NCBI GenBank assembly: GCA_964523945.1
Contig: CAZGBU010000027.1
Location: forward strand, 1 to 20,595
Direction of reading: 5' to 3'
Length of the DNA stretch: 20,595 nucleotides
From: CAKTOF01 sp964523945
GTDB taxonomy: Bacteria > Bacillota > Clostridia > Oscillospirales > Oscillospiraceae
Each line of letters begins with the position of its first letter. Within the stretch, counting starts at the first letter, position 1. The notes under the pieces are model-generated. The model did not search any database and had not been told where the DNA came from. It worked only from the letters and a program-made list of their open reading frames with translations. Made by a program: the position numbers and the translations under genes. This document shows positions 1-7,411 of this stretch, piece after piece.

Positions 1-42
1 ATAATCCGAACCCTTCACCTACCGGAAACGGGTTCGGATTAT
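1..42 (-). terminator. Long inverted repeat just 3' of the tRNA gene, probable terminator
   Basis: A perfect 13-bp inverted repeat (arms 1-13 and 30-42, reading ATAATCCGAACCC and its complement, 16-nt loop) lies a few bases beyond the CCA end of the minus-strand tRNA-Leu. The position suits a terminator or 3' processing signal. A U-tract, if present, would lie outside the window, so termination is inferred. Confidence 0.4.
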
Positions 43-49
43 ATGGGTT

Positions 50-136
50 TGGTGCCGGTAGTCGGGGTCGAACCGACACGGTGTTGCCACCACCGGATTT
101 TGAGTCCGGCACGTCTGCCAATTCCATCATACCGGC
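50..136 (-). tRNA. tRNA-Leu (anticodon CAA)
   Basis: The reverse complement folds as a class II tRNA of 87 nt including an encoded CCA. The acceptor stem is GCCGGTA paired with TACCGGC. The anticodon stem CCGGA/TCCGG encloses the loop CTCAAAA, giving anticodon CAA, which reads UUG leucine codons. A long variable arm and the T-arm with GGTTCGACCCC are both present. The long variable arm and the UGG-type acceptor region fit leucine. A near-consensus promoter lies just upstream, so the gene is probably transcribed alone or at the head of a unit continuing beyond the left edge. Confidence 0.96.
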
Positions 137-148
137 GTCCTGTCGGCC

Positions 149-177
149 ATTATACAATATGTGCCGCGCGATTGCAA
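149..177 (-). promoter_or_regulatory. Sigma-A promoter of the tRNA-Leu gene
   Basis: On the minus strand, a -35 TTGCAA (172-177) and a perfect -10 TATAAT (149-154) are separated by 17 bp. The -10 ends 12 bases before the mature tRNA start, as expected for a stable RNA promoter. Confidence 0.85.
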
Positions 178-210
178 GTGGGTTTCGGCACGGCTTGCAC
201 AAAAACACTG

Positions 211-229
211 AAAATCCCTGGGGATTTTT
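211..229. repeat. Small palindromic hairpin between the divergent tRNA and thiolase promoters
   Basis: AAAATCCC and its complement GGGATTTT flank a 2-nt spacer, with a further T on the plus side. It resembles a small terminator, but no gene on either strand reads into it within the window. It may instead insulate the two divergent promoters. Confidence 0.35.
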
Positions 230-273
230 CGGAATAACTATTCAAATAAAAGACTGGAATTGTGCCGAAATTG

Positions 274-282
274 TGCTATAAT
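274..282 (+). promoter_or_regulatory. Extended -10 promoter of the thiolase gene
   Basis: TGC followed by a perfect TATAAT (277-282) forms an extended -10. No good -35 is visible 17 bp upstream, which is usual for extended -10 promoters. It predicts a leader of about 70 nt before the ATG at 358. Confidence 0.6.
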
Positions 283-357
283 AAGCAAGTATGGAATGAT
301 GCCATACTTCCAGATACCTATTCCCGAGGGAATAAATATTTTGAGGAGGAATTTCCC

Positions 358-1575
358 ATGCCCACACCTGTTGTTGTCGCATACGGCAGAACTGCTTGCT
401 GCCGCGCCCGCAAGGGCGGTCTGGCGGACATGCACCCGATCGACTACGCCGCTCAGGCCCTGAAGGGTGTCATCGCCAAGGTCCCCTACATCCAGCAGCA
501 TCCCGAAGAGATCGGCGACGTGATCACCGGCTGTGCGATGGCCATCAACGAGCTGAACCTCAACGCCAGCCGTCTGATCGTCAACCGCGCTGAGCTGCCC
601 GACGATGTCCCGGCTCAGACCATCAACCGTTTCTGCTCGTCCGGCCTGCAGGCGATCTCCTCCGTGGCCAATGCCATCGCGTTTGGTCAGTACAAGATCG
701 GTATCGGCGGCGGTGTCGAGTGCATGACCAAGTGCTTTGGCCCGTTCGACTATGAGCAGTACGGCAACCCGTGGATCCTCGAGAACTATCCCGGCGGCTA
801 CATGACCATGGGCCAGACTGCGGAGAACGTCGCCAACGACTACAACATCACCCGTGAGGAGATGGACGCCATGGCGCTCGTTTCCCACACCCGCGCCGCA
901 AAGGCCCGCAAGAACGGCAAGCTCGCCCCGTCCATCATCCCGGTTGTCAAGCCGGACGGCACTGTTGTTGACTATGACGACGGTATCCTCGCCGACATGG
1001 ACGGCAACCTGAAGACCTCCATGGAGAAGATGGCCACACTGAAGACCTGCTTTGTTCCCGAGGAAGAGGGCGGCAAGGTCACGGCTGCTTCCTCCTCGCA
1101 GACCACCGACGCGGCTGCCTATGTCATCCTGATGGATGAGGACTACGCGAAAGAGCTGGGCATCAAGCCGATCGCGAAGCTGATCGACTTCCAGGTCGCC
1201 GGCTGCGACGCCACCCGCATGGGCATGGGCCCGGTCTATGCTGTGCCGAAGGTGCTCAAGCACGCCGGCATGAAGCTGTCTGACATGGACGTCATCGAGC
1301 TCAACGAGGCCTTTGCTTCCCAGGCGCTCGCCTGTGTGAAGAACGTCGTTAATGACCCGATGCTCGCCGACTTCCAGAAGATGTGGGATGAGGAGAAGGT
1401 CAACCCGTACGGCGGCGCGATGGCGCTCGGTCACCCGATGGGTGCGACCGGTGCGTTCCTGACCTGCAAGGCGCTTGACTACCTCCAGGATCCGGAGACT
1501 GCCGGCAAGTATGCCATGGTCACCATGTGCATCGGCGGCGGCATGGGCGCAGCCGGTATCTACGAGCTGCTGTAA
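358..1575 (+). CDS. Thiolase (acetyl-CoA C-acetyltransferase/acyltransferase)
   Basis: Cytosolic thiolase of 405 aa, a normal length for the family. It catalyses either condensation of two acetyl-CoA to acetoacetyl-CoA or the reverse thiolytic step of beta-oxidation; sequence alone does not settle the direction. Family catalytic residues are all visible: nucleophilic Cys93 in NRFCSSGLQA, the NEAFASQ block, His359 in GHPMGATGA, and the second Cys391 in MCIGGGMGAA. The ATG at 358 is chosen because GAGGAGGA lies 7 nt upstream. An in-frame GTG at 262 overlaps the promoter region and lacks a ribosome site. The gene is monocistronic, with its own extended -10 promoter and a strong terminator. No other beta-oxidation or butyrate-pathway gene is adjacent. 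Codons are strongly C-ending, consistent with high expression. Confidence 0.95.
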   Translation: MPTPVVVAYGRTACCRARKGGLADMHPIDYAAQALKGVIAKVPYIQQHPEEIGDVITGCAMAINELNLNASRLIVNRAELPDDVPAQTINRFCSSGLQAISSVANAIAFGQYKIGIGGGVECMTKCFGPFDYEQYGNPWILENYPGGYMTMGQTAENVANDYNITREEMDAMALVSHTRAAKARKNGKLAPSIIPVVKPDGTVVDYDDGILADMDGNLKTSMEKMATLKTCFVPEEEGGKVTAASSSQTTDAAAYVILMDEDYAKELGIKPIAKLIDFQVAGCDATRMGMGPVYAVPKVLKHAGMKLSDMDVIELNEAFASQALACVKNVVNDPMLADFQKMWDEEKVNPYGGAMALGHPMGATGAFLTCKALDYLQDPETAGKYAMVTMCIGGGMGAAGIYELL

Positions 1576-1591
1576 TTTTCCCTCTCGCACC

Positions 1592-1626
1592 AAACAGCCT
1601 GCCCGCTGGGGCAGGCTGTTTTTGTT
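1592..1626 (+). terminator. Rho-independent terminator of the thiolase gene
   Basis: A 13-bp stem (1592-1604 with 1609-1621), 4-nt loop, followed by TTTTTGTTT. It lies 17 bases after the thiolase stop codon. Confidence 0.92.
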
Positions 1627-1653
1627 TGGACATTTTGTTCGGTACAGAATGGA

Positions 1654-1682
1654 TTGACAGGCGCTTCCCGGTATCGTATACT
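1654..1682 (+). promoter_or_regulatory. Consensus sigma-A promoter of the hydrolase gene
   Basis: Perfect -35 TTGACA (1654-1659), 17-bp spacer, -10 TATACT (1677-1682). Transcription should start near 1689, which favours the ATG at 1725 over the earlier ATG at 1692 as the translation start. Confidence 0.9.
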
Positions 1683-1724
1683 GACAGTATCATGCAAAAC
1701 GAATTCGGATTGGAGTGTGATGCT

Positions 1725-3434
1725 ATGAAGGACCCGGTTCTTCGCGTTCCCATGCTGCCTGTGACACATCCGCGCGCCGGCTATCCCGGCTTTTATCCGC
1801 ACAAGGAGATTCTGCCGAAGGGGTACCGCCTGCAGGAGTGCCGCATGCCGCTGCCATGTGAGATGATCTGTGAGCAGGATGTTGCAATTCCTGTGCGTGA
1901 CGGTACAATTCTCTATGCAGATATCTACCGTCCCGTGGACGAAACGCCGGTGCCGGCCATTCTTGCGTGGGGTTCCTGGGGCAAACGAGGCAAAAACCTG
2001 GCCATGCCCGAGATCACGCGCATGGCGAATTACATCCCGGATACAGACAACCCGACCCAGCGCACCGAGATGTTCCGCCGCGATGAGACGACCGGCCTGA
2101 ATGCCTGGGGCGGCGAGGATCCGGCGCAGTGGGTGCCGCATGGCTACGCCATTGTCAACGTTGACCCGCGCGGCGTGTACAACTCCGGCGGTGAAATGAT
2201 GCACTTCTTCGGTACACAAAACGGTCGGGACGCCTATGACGTTATCGAGTATCTGGCGGCGCTGCCTTGGTGTAACGGCAAGATCGGCACCTCCGGCAAT
2301 CACTGGTATGGCATCGAGCAGTGGTTCATTGCGCAGGAGCGGCCGCCGCATCTGGCTGCGATCCATCCCTGCGAGGCGCATGGCGACTTCTACCGCGACG
2401 AGATGGTACGCGGCGGGATTCCGCGGCTCGACTGGGGCTCACGCACCATTTCCTATGGCAACGGCGATGTTGAGGACATCGTCGGCATGTCGCTCAAGCA
2501 CCCGATGATGGACGAGTATTGGGAGGATAAGCAGGTCGCGTTTGAGAAAATCGACGTGCCGACATTTCTGACATGCAGCTTCACGCAGTGGAACCACTCG
2601 CGCGGCCCGTTTGAGGCGTTCGAGCGTTTGGGGACCGAGCGAAAGTGGATGCGCGTCCACAATGGCATGGAGTTCATCGACTATCGTCTGCCGGAGAACA
2701 TCGCTGAGGTGCGCAAATTCTTTGACCGGTATTTGAAGGGAATCGAAAACGACTGGGAGGAGACACCGCGCATCCGTCTGTCGGTTCTCGACCCGGGCGG
2801 GACCGATATCCTCTACCGGCCGGAGACAGCGTTTCCGCCGGCGCGGCAGGAGGCCGTGCGGCTGTATCTGGCGGCGGATGGCTGCCTGACGCCGGAGTGC
2901 CCCGAGGCGGGCAGCGTCAGCTACTGTGCGGACGACGGCCAGGGACGCGCCGTATTCCACTATGTCTTTGACCGCGATACAGAGCTGACCGGCTTCTCCC
3001 GGGTCCATCTGTTTATGTCAACCGATAAGGCGCTGGACATGGATGTCTTTGTCCGTTTCAACAAGCTCAGTGCAGATGGGGAGAAGCTGCTTGCGCGCTA
3101 CACCAATTTCTATTCCGGCCCCAACGGCCGCCTGCGCGTCTCACTGCGCGCGGAGGATCCGGAGAAGTCGAACGAATTTGTGCGCTATCACACTTACCGC
3201 GAGCGTGCGTATATCGATCCGTTTGAGGTTGTGGAGTTCGATGTCAACGTCTGGCCGACAGCAATGCTCTTCCATGCGGGCGAGCAGCTGCAGGTTGAGG
3301 TGTGCGGCTATGAGATCATGACCGCGCATGCGGGTGACGCGCTGATCGAGACGTGCAACCGCGGCGAACACACGGTCTACACCGGCGGTGACCGCGCGTC
3401 GTATCTGGTGCTGCCGCTCGCACCGGCGGAATAA
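1725..3434 (+). CDS. CocE/NonD-type (peptidase S15 family) alpha/beta-hydrolase with atypical nucleophile site
   Basis: Probable cytosolic hydrolase of 569 aa in the CocE/NonD acyl esterase family; substrate unknown. Residues about 45-330 form the alpha/beta-hydrolase part, with GWxPHGYAIVNVDPRG and the elbow region NGKIGTSGNHWYG. Residues about 340-569 resemble the C-terminal jelly-roll domain. Relatives have GNSW at the elbow; here it is GNHW, so His193 sits where the catalytic Ser is expected. Ser190, three residues upstream, is the only nearby serine. The RVHN motif (the usual catalytic His region) and LSVLDPG are intact. The ATG at 1725 has GGAG 9 nt upstream and follows the promoter properly. 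No signal peptide is seen. The gene stands alone between its own promoter and terminator. It could be an inactive paralogue or use changed chemistry; the family call is firm, the activity is not. Confidence 0.85.
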   Translation: MKDPVLRVPMLPVTHPRAGYPGFYPHKEILPKGYRLQECRMPLPCEMICEQDVAIPVRDGTILYADIYRPVDETPVPAILAWGSWGKRGKNLAMPEITRMANYIPDTDNPTQRTEMFRRDETTGLNAWGGEDPAQWVPHGYAIVNVDPRGVYNSGGEMMHFFGTQNGRDAYDVIEYLAALPWCNGKIGTSGNHWYGIEQWFIAQERPPHLAAIHPCEAHGDFYRDEMVRGGIPRLDWGSRTISYGNGDVEDIVGMSLKHPMMDEYWEDKQVAFEKIDVPTFLTCSFTQWNHSRGPFEAFERLGTERKWMRVHNGMEFIDYRLPENIAEVRKFFDRYLKGIENDWEETPRIRLSVLDPGGTDILYRPETAFPPARQEAVRLYLAADGCLTPECPEAGSVSYCADDGQGRAVFHYVFDRDTELTGFSRVHLFMSTDKALDMDVFVRFNKLSADGEKLLARYTNFYSGPNGRLRVSLRAEDPEKSNEFVRYHTYRERAYIDPFEVVEFDVNVWPTAMLFHAGEQLQVEVCGYEIMTAHAGDALIETCNRGEHTVYTGGDRASYLVLPLAPAE

Positions 3435-3437
3435 TGG

Positions 3438-3471
3438 AAAAAAGGCAGCTGCCATGGCAGCTGCCTTTTTT
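3438..3471. terminator. Perfectly palindromic terminator after the hydrolase gene
   Basis: A 34-base perfect palindrome centred on CCATGG: six A, GGCAGCTGCC, then its complement ending in six T. It starts 3 bases after the stop and could work in both directions. Confidence 0.9.
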
Positions 3472-3639
3472 CATTCGCTGTCGGAGCCGCAGGCAGCAGG
3501 CGGCAGCGCGCTGAGTCATGCGGCGCGCGATGCGTATCACCCCGGCCTTTGCGCAGCGGAATCCTTGAACAGCGCATGGAGATGTGAATGGTGGATCCGT
3601 CATAGAACTTCGGAGACGTATGATTGCGGCGTCATACGA

Positions 3640-3890
3640 AAACAGCGCAGCCCGCTCTGCGGAGTGCAGGGCGGGCTGCGCAGCACCTCATTTGCAACAT
3701 ACAGACAGGCAAAAGCGCCGTGACGGCCGGCGCGACATTGGCGCAGCGGCTGCGATCCGTCGGCGGATCACCGTCGGATTCGGCCGGCCGGAATCGGAGA
3801 CATCGGGCTGTTTGATGCCGGCCGATCCATCGGCGCGGGAACAATCAAAACGCGCAACATCCTGCAACCTGCAATTTGTATGCGTTCTTA
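3640..3890 (-). ncRNA. Candidate minus-strand small RNA (about 250 nt)
   Basis: Three elements line up on the minus strand: a promoter-like TTGACG (3921-3926) with TATTTT 18 bp downstream (3897-3902), a structured body with two GC-rich hairpins, and a 16-bp terminal stem (3666-3681 with 3645-3660, one G-U pair) followed by TGTTTTCG. No known RNA family is recognised. A 30-codon frame starting with ATG at 3860 exists inside but has only a weak ribosome site. This is a structural inference only. Confidence 0.25.
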
Positions 3891-3896
3891 TTCAAT

Positions 3897-3926
3897 AAAA
3901 TAACGTGCAAATGATATGCTCGTCAA
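3897..3926 (-). promoter_or_regulatory. Possible minus-strand promoter in the AT-rich gap
   Basis: TTGACG is a five-of-six match to the -35 consensus; TATTTT (18-bp spacing) is only four of six for the -10. It points away from lysR into the structured gap. Confidence 0.3.
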
Positions 3927-3952
3927 TAGAAATATACAAAATCTATAAAATA

Positions 3953-3978
3953 CACAATTGAAAATAAAAATAATTGTG
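3953..3978. repeat. Inverted repeat upstream of lysR, possible regulator site
   Basis: CACAATT (3953-3959) and AATTGTG (3972-3978) form a 7-bp dyad with a 12-bp spacer in AT-rich DNA. The size would fit a dimeric regulator such as the neighbouring LysR protein, but it lies about 90 bp upstream of the likely lysR -35, so the link is weak. Confidence 0.3.
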
Positions 3979-4069
3979 CATAAAAACAAAATCAGAAAAC
4001 GGCTGTGACATTGGAGCTATTGGGATACGCCGATATGTATGATGAACAATAACCAGTAGGCATTTTTCA

Positions 4070-4098
4070 TTGCGCCGAGGCACACACTGTGGTATGCT
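4070..4098 (+). promoter_or_regulatory. Promoter of the lysR-type gene
   Basis: -35 TTGCGC (4070-4075), 17-bp spacer, -10 TATGCT (4093-4098), about 28 bases before the ATG at 4127. Confidence 0.65.
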
Positions 4099-4126
4099 TT
4101 AGAAGAAAGACTGGGGGCGAGTTCGC

Positions 4127-4999
4127 ATGGAATTGCGGGTTTTGAAGTACTTTTTGGCGGCGGCACGGGAGGAGAATATCACCCGGGCGGCGGAACAGCT
4201 CCATGTGACGCAGCCGACGCTCTCGCGGCAGCTGATGCAGCTTGAACGTGAACTGGGCGTCAAGCTGTTTCATCGGGGTAAGTATCACATCGTGCTGACC
4301 GAGGACGGCATGCTGCTGCGCCGCCGGGCGCAGGAAATCGTCGAACTCACCGAAAAGACAGAGCGGGAGTTCCAGCGCAGCGGCGGCGAATTGGCTGGTG
4401 AGATCAGCATCGGCGCCGGAGAAACCGACAGCATGAGCGTGTTGTCCGCATGCATTGCGACATTCCGCGAGAAGCATCCGGCGGTACAGTTCTGTATCCA
4501 CAGCGCGGCAGCCGACGACATAAAAGACCGCCTGGACAAAGGCCTGCTCGACCTTGGGCTGCTGGCTGAGCCGGCAGATTTCGGACGTTATGCGTTTATC
4601 CGGATGCCGCGGCGCGAACGCTGGGGCGTCTGGGTACGTCGTGACGACCCTTTGGCGCAGCGGAAATCGGTCACGCGAGAGGATTTGCTGGGCAGGCCGC
4701 TGCTTCTGTCGCACCGGGAAGAGGTGCGGCGGGAGCTGGCTGGCTGGTTCGGTGAGAGCTTCGACCGGATTGAGATTGCCGCAACATTTAACCTGATCCT
4801 CAATGCTGCCAACATGGTTTACAGCCATGTCGGTGCAGCGCTTGGGTTCTATCTGTCCGGCGTGTCCGATGCGCTGCACTTTGTGCCGCTATCACCGCCG
4901 CTTGAGACGGGAACCGTACTGGTCTGGAAGAAAGAGCAGACGGTCTCGCCGGCGGCGGAGCAGTTTCTGGCATACGTCAGGCATTCCTGCCAGGCATAA
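4127..4999 (+). CDS. LysR family transcriptional regulator
   Basis: DNA-binding regulator of 290 aa, the usual LysR length. Residues 1-60 are the winged helix-turn-helix with the family pattern FLAAAREENITRAAEQL, then VTQPTLSRQL and LERELGVKLFHR. Residues about 90-290 form the periplasmic-binding-protein-like effector domain; the inducer cannot be told. The ATG at 4127 starts directly at the conserved MELRVLKYF and has a GGGGGCGA purine run 6-8 nt upstream. The next gene, a carboxymuconolactone-decarboxylase-domain protein, lies 99 bp downstream on the same strand, so it is the most likely target or partner. LysR targets are more often divergent; here no divergent gene is seen. Confidence 0.95.
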   Translation: MELRVLKYFLAAAREENITRAAEQLHVTQPTLSRQLMQLERELGVKLFHRGKYHIVLTEDGMLLRRRAQEIVELTEKTEREFQRSGGELAGEISIGAGETDSMSVLSACIATFREKHPAVQFCIHSAAADDIKDRLDKGLLDLGLLAEPADFGRYAFIRMPRRERWGVWVRRDDPLAQRKSVTREDLLGRPLLLSHREEVRRELAGWFGESFDRIEIAATFNLILNAANMVYSHVGAALGFYLSGVSDALHFVPLSPPLETGTVLVWKKEQTVSPAAEQFLAYVRHSCQA

Positions 5000-5019
5000 C
5001 GCGGCATGCGGCAAAAGTA

Positions 5020-5049
5020 TTGTACTTCCGGCTGCGTGGAATCTAAAAT
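5020..5049 (+). promoter_or_regulatory. Possible promoter of the CMD-domain gene
   Basis: TTGTAC (5020-5025) and TAAAAT (5044-5049) are 18 bp apart in the gap between lysR and the next gene. The gene could therefore be transcribed apart from lysR. Confidence 0.5.
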
Positions 5050-5098
5050 AAAGTCAAAAAGTGCGTCGCGCATACGGCGCAGGAAGGAGCGCATAAAA

Positions 5099-5851
5099 AT
5101 GGACAGGATAGAAACGGCGCGCAAGCGCATGCAGGCACTGTATGGGGCGCCCGAACCGGCACAGCAGACCGATCCGGATTTTGCCGCAGCCAAGCAGCGC
5201 CTGGTCTATGGCGAGGTGTATGAGCATGTCCGGCTGGAGGGCTGGATGCGCGAACTGGTTGTTTTGACGGTTGCGGTTGTCAACCAGACGCCGCATGAGG
5301 CGGAGCTCCATACAACGACGGCACTGGCCGAGGGTGCAAAGCCCGAGGTCATTCTGGAGGCGGTGTACCACTGTGCACCGTACATTGGCGCGGGCAAGGC
5401 AGAGGCGGCACTTGAGCCGGTGCACCGGGCGCTGCGCGCAGCGGGCGCAAGCGCGCCGTCGGAGCCAATGGCCACGGTGACAGAAGCGGATCGGCTGGAG
5501 AAGGGCCTCGCGACTCAGAAAGCCATGTTTGGTGAGACGATCGACCGGATGCGCGAGAGTGCACCGGAAGACCAGAAGCATATTCAGGACTATCTGTCTG
5601 CCTACTGCTTCGGCGACTTTTATACGCGACGCGGGCTGGATCTGCAGCAGCGCGAATTGCTGACGTTCTGCATTCTCTGCGCGCAGGGCGGCTGCGAAAG
5701 CCAGCTTCGATCGCATATCCTGGGCAACGCAGGCGTCGGCAACGGCAGAGCAGTCCTGCTCGACGCACTGACGGCCTGTCTGCCCTATATCGGGTTCCCG
5801 CGTACGCTGAATGCGCTTTCCTGTATCAACGAGCTGCTGCCAGAGGCATAA
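5099..5851 (+). CDS. Double carboxymuconolactone decarboxylase (CMD) domain protein
   Basis: Cytosolic protein of 250 aa with two CMD domains in tandem: residues about 30-110 (EGWMRELVVLTVAVVNQTPHEAELH) and about 150-240 (RELLTFCILCAQGGCESQLRSH). Helical CMD folds include gamma-carboxymuconolactone decarboxylases and AhpD-like thiol peroxidases. The AhpD redox motif (Cys-x2-Cys) is not present in either half, so an alkylhydroperoxidase role is unlikely. No aromatic-degradation gene is adjacent, so the substrate is unknown. The ATG at 5099 is chosen because AGGAAGGAG lies 9 nt upstream; the longer open frame from 5006 has no ribosome site. The gene follows lysR on the same strand and ends at a shared bidirectional terminator. 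Confidence 0.88.
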   Translation: MDRIETARKRMQALYGAPEPAQQTDPDFAAAKQRLVYGEVYEHVRLEGWMRELVVLTVAVVNQTPHEAELHTTTALAEGAKPEVILEAVYHCAPYIGAGKAEAALEPVHRALRAAGASAPSEPMATVTEADRLEKGLATQKAMFGETIDRMRESAPEDQKHIQDYLSAYCFGDFYTRRGLDLQQRELLTFCILCAQGGCESQLRSHILGNAGVGNGRAVLLDALTACLPYIGFPRTLNALSCINELLPEA

Positions 5852-5860
5852 GCAAAGCGA

Positions 5861-5897
5861 AAAAGAGAGACGATCCGGCCGGATCGTCTCTTTTTTT
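5861..5897. terminator. Bidirectional terminator between the CMD gene and the marR-type gene
   Basis: A near-perfect palindrome centred on CCGG|CCGG: GAGACGATCCGG pairs with CCGGATCGTCTC. It is flanked by A-rich sequence on the left and seven T on the right, so it can stop both convergent transcripts. Confidence 0.93.
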
Positions 5898-5921
5898 GCC
5901 AGCAGATTCTGTTTGCTGTGC

Positions 5922-6359
5922 TCAGCCGTCGGCGGCTTCGCAATAGCTTGCCATGTATGTGCTGAAGTGCTGCATCAGTCGATTGAGCTGCTCCGCCTCC
6001 TCCTCGCTGATTGACGCGAGAAAATCTGCATAGAACTGGTCGATCAGCAGATGAAACGCATACGCCTTTTCCCGGCCCTCCTGCGTCAGGTACAGCCGCG
6101 GACTGCGCGCAGATCCCTCCCGCCGGATCAGACCGCACTTTTCCATGTTGCGCACGGAGACGGAAAGGCTCGGCATGCCGATATCGCACGCCGCGGCCAG
6201 CTCCTTGAGCGAACAACCCTCGTTTTCCCGCAGGATCGTCAGCACCCGCGGCTGCCCGGCGTATAACCCGGTCTTTTTACACAGACAGCGCTGCAATCGT
6301 GCAAAATTGCGGGAAAAAGAGAACACCAGTCCACCAAAATCGAACCGGACAATGGCCAT
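5922..6359 (-). CDS. MarR family transcriptional regulator
   Basis: DNA-binding regulator of 145 aa, normal for MarR. A winged helix-turn-helix occupies residues about 35-100, with QPRVLTILRENEGCSLKELAAACDIG and SVSVRNMEKCGLIRR. The wing contains SARSPRLYLTQEGRE. Flanking helices would form the dimer interface. The ATG at 6359 is chosen because GGAGGTG lies 7 nt upstream; an in-frame TTG nine codons earlier (6386) precedes that ribosome site. proC ends 88 bp upstream on the same strand. That gap holds a possible -10 TAAAAT (6410-6415) but no clear -35, so co-transcription with proC or a weak own promoter are both possible. MarR proteins often control their own gene or a neighbouring transporter; no drug-efflux gene is adjacent. 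Confidence 0.93.
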   Translation of the reverse strand: MAIVRFDFGGLVFSFSRNFARLQRCLCKKTGLYAGQPRVLTILRENEGCSLKELAAACDIGMPSLSVSVRNMEKCGLIRREGSARSPRLYLTQEGREKAYAFHLLIDQFYADFLASISEEEAEQLNRLMQHFSTYMASYCEAADG

Positions 6360-6447
6360 GGATTGACACCTCCAGAGGGCGAGCAATTGCTCTGCCGCTG
6401 TTTGCCGCTATTTTAGCAGCTTTTTCGACATTTGAAAAGGGGGAGCC

Positions 6448-7260
6448 TCAGACCAGACCGCTCGCGACGAGAACCGCCTCTGCCGCTGCTGCGCGGAAGC
6501 CTGCCTGCTCAAGCGCGTGTACGCCGCGGATGGTGTAACCGCCGGGAGAACAGACCTCATCTTTGAGCTGGCCGGGGTGCTTCCCGGTGCCGAGCACCAT
6601 TGCCGCCGCGCCGAGCACGGCCTGTGCGGCAAAGCGCTGCGCTTTCCCGCGCGGCAGACCAAGCTGTACGGCGCCGTCGGCCATCGCCTCAATGAACAGG
6701 TATGAGAATGCGGGTGAGCAGCTGAACACCGACATTCCCAGCTCGATCTCATGCTCCGTTGCCCGCTCGACCAGACCGCAGCCGGAGAGCAGCGCAGTCA
6801 ACGCTGCGAACGCTTCGTCCGTCACATGCTTGTTCGGGCAAAGCAGCACAAGCCCCTGGCCGACAGCGACCGGCGTGTTGGGCATCGCGCGGACAACGGG
6901 GAATTCCAGTTTGGCCTCTCGCAGCAGCGACTCAATATGCTCGAGCGTGATACCGGCGGCAATTGAGACAATGACACGGTCTTCTCCGTGCTCTGCGCAG
7001 CGCTGCAGCGCGGGCAGCAGCCCGCGCACGACATCGTCAAAGATCTGCGGTTTGACGGCGAGCAGCACAAACCGGCATGCTGCGATCACCTCGTCGCCGC
7101 TTTGTGCCGCATAGCAGCCGATCTTCCCGCACAGTGCTTCCAGTTTGTTCTGGTCCGGATCATAGACCGCGACCTGTTTTTCGTTGCCGTTGCGGCAGAC
7201 GGCCTCGGCGATTGCGCCGCCCATATTCCCACCGCCGATGAATCCAATGAAATCCGACAT
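6448..7260 (-). CDS. proC: Pyrroline-5-carboxylate reductase
   Basis: Last step of proline synthesis: NAD(P)H-dependent reduction of 1-pyrroline-5-carboxylate to proline in the cytosol. The 270-aa length is typical. Residues about 4-16 are the Rossmann dinucleotide loop (FIGFIGGGNMGGAI); LLAVKPQ and VRAMPNTPVAVGQG are the conserved central blocks. The C-terminal signature (SPGGYTIRGVHALEQAGFR) with its dimer-forming helices is intact. The ATG at 7260 is chosen over an in-frame TTG at 7284 because AAAGGA lies between them. Other proline genes (proA, proB) are not next to it. A weak -10-like TATGAT (7296-7301) lies upstream on the minus strand, divergent from the next operon. Confidence 0.97.
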   Translation of the reverse strand: MSDFIGFIGGGNMGGAIAEAVCRNGNEKQVAVYDPDQNKLEALCGKIGCYAAQSGDEVIAACRFVLLAVKPQIFDDVVRGLLPALQRCAEHGEDRVIVSIAAGITLEHIESLLREAKLEFPVVRAMPNTPVAVGQGLVLLCPNKHVTDEAFAALTALLSGCGLVERATEHEIELGMSVFSCSPAFSYLFIEAMADGAVQLGLPRGKAQRFAAQAVLGAAAMVLGTGKHPGQLKDEVCSPGGYTIRGVHALEQAGFRAAAAEAVLVASGLV

Positions 7261-7350
7261 GGTAAATCCCGTCCTTTGCTTCAAATCTGATTTCTATCAT
7301 AGCGCATAACGCTTATGAAAAAAAGTGATTTGCTGAAAAAATCGGAGTGC

Positions 7351-7379
7351 TTTACAAGGTTATGAATTAATTATATACT
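7351..7379 (+). promoter_or_regulatory. Promoter of the Gld-type ABC transporter operon
   Basis: -35 TTTACA (7351-7356), 17-bp spacer, -10 TATACT (7374-7379), in AT-rich DNA. It predicts a short leader of roughly 25-40 nt before the first gene. Confidence 0.85.
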
Positions 7380-7411
7380 ATTGGGCAGAACTTTGTCTAA
7401 TTTTTTGTTAC

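Larger units (their letters stand above)
3472..4069. other. About 600-base region without a convincing gene; several strong inverted repeats, then an AT-rich stretch
   Basis: No frame here gives a recognisable protein; the two open frames of about 100 aa have no ribosome site and an Arg/Ala-rich composition typical of chance GC-rich reading. Visible structure: CGTATGA/TCATACG (3617-3638); a 16-bp stem at 3645-3681; GATCCG/CGGATC near 3755-3770; a GATTC-GGCCGGCC-GGAATC near-palindrome near 3778-3796. From about 3890 the sequence turns AT-rich up to the lysR promoter. The sharp change in composition and the density of hairpins suggest a non-coding RNA locus or the remains of a deleted gene. Confidence 0.5.

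Noticed and set aside
262..357. Upstream GTG start for the thiolase
   Set aside because: It overlaps the extended -10 region; the ATG at 358 has an ideal ribosome site and the family N-terminus.
238..1593. Long open frame of 451 codons on the minus strand over the thiolase
   Set aside because: It is the mirror of a codon-biased gene; no ribosome site, His/Arg/Val-rich composition, and the plus-strand thiolase has all catalytic motifs.
1560..2381. Minus-strand open frame over the hydrolase
   Set aside because: Antisense shadow; it also crosses the thiolase terminator.
3388..3898. Two plus-strand open frames of about 100 codons in the gap before lysR
   Set aside because: No ribosome sites, no recognisable domain, composition typical of chance reading, and they run through strong hairpins.
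4067..4879. Minus-strand open frame over lysR
   Set aside because: Antisense shadow; the LysR protein is unmistakable.
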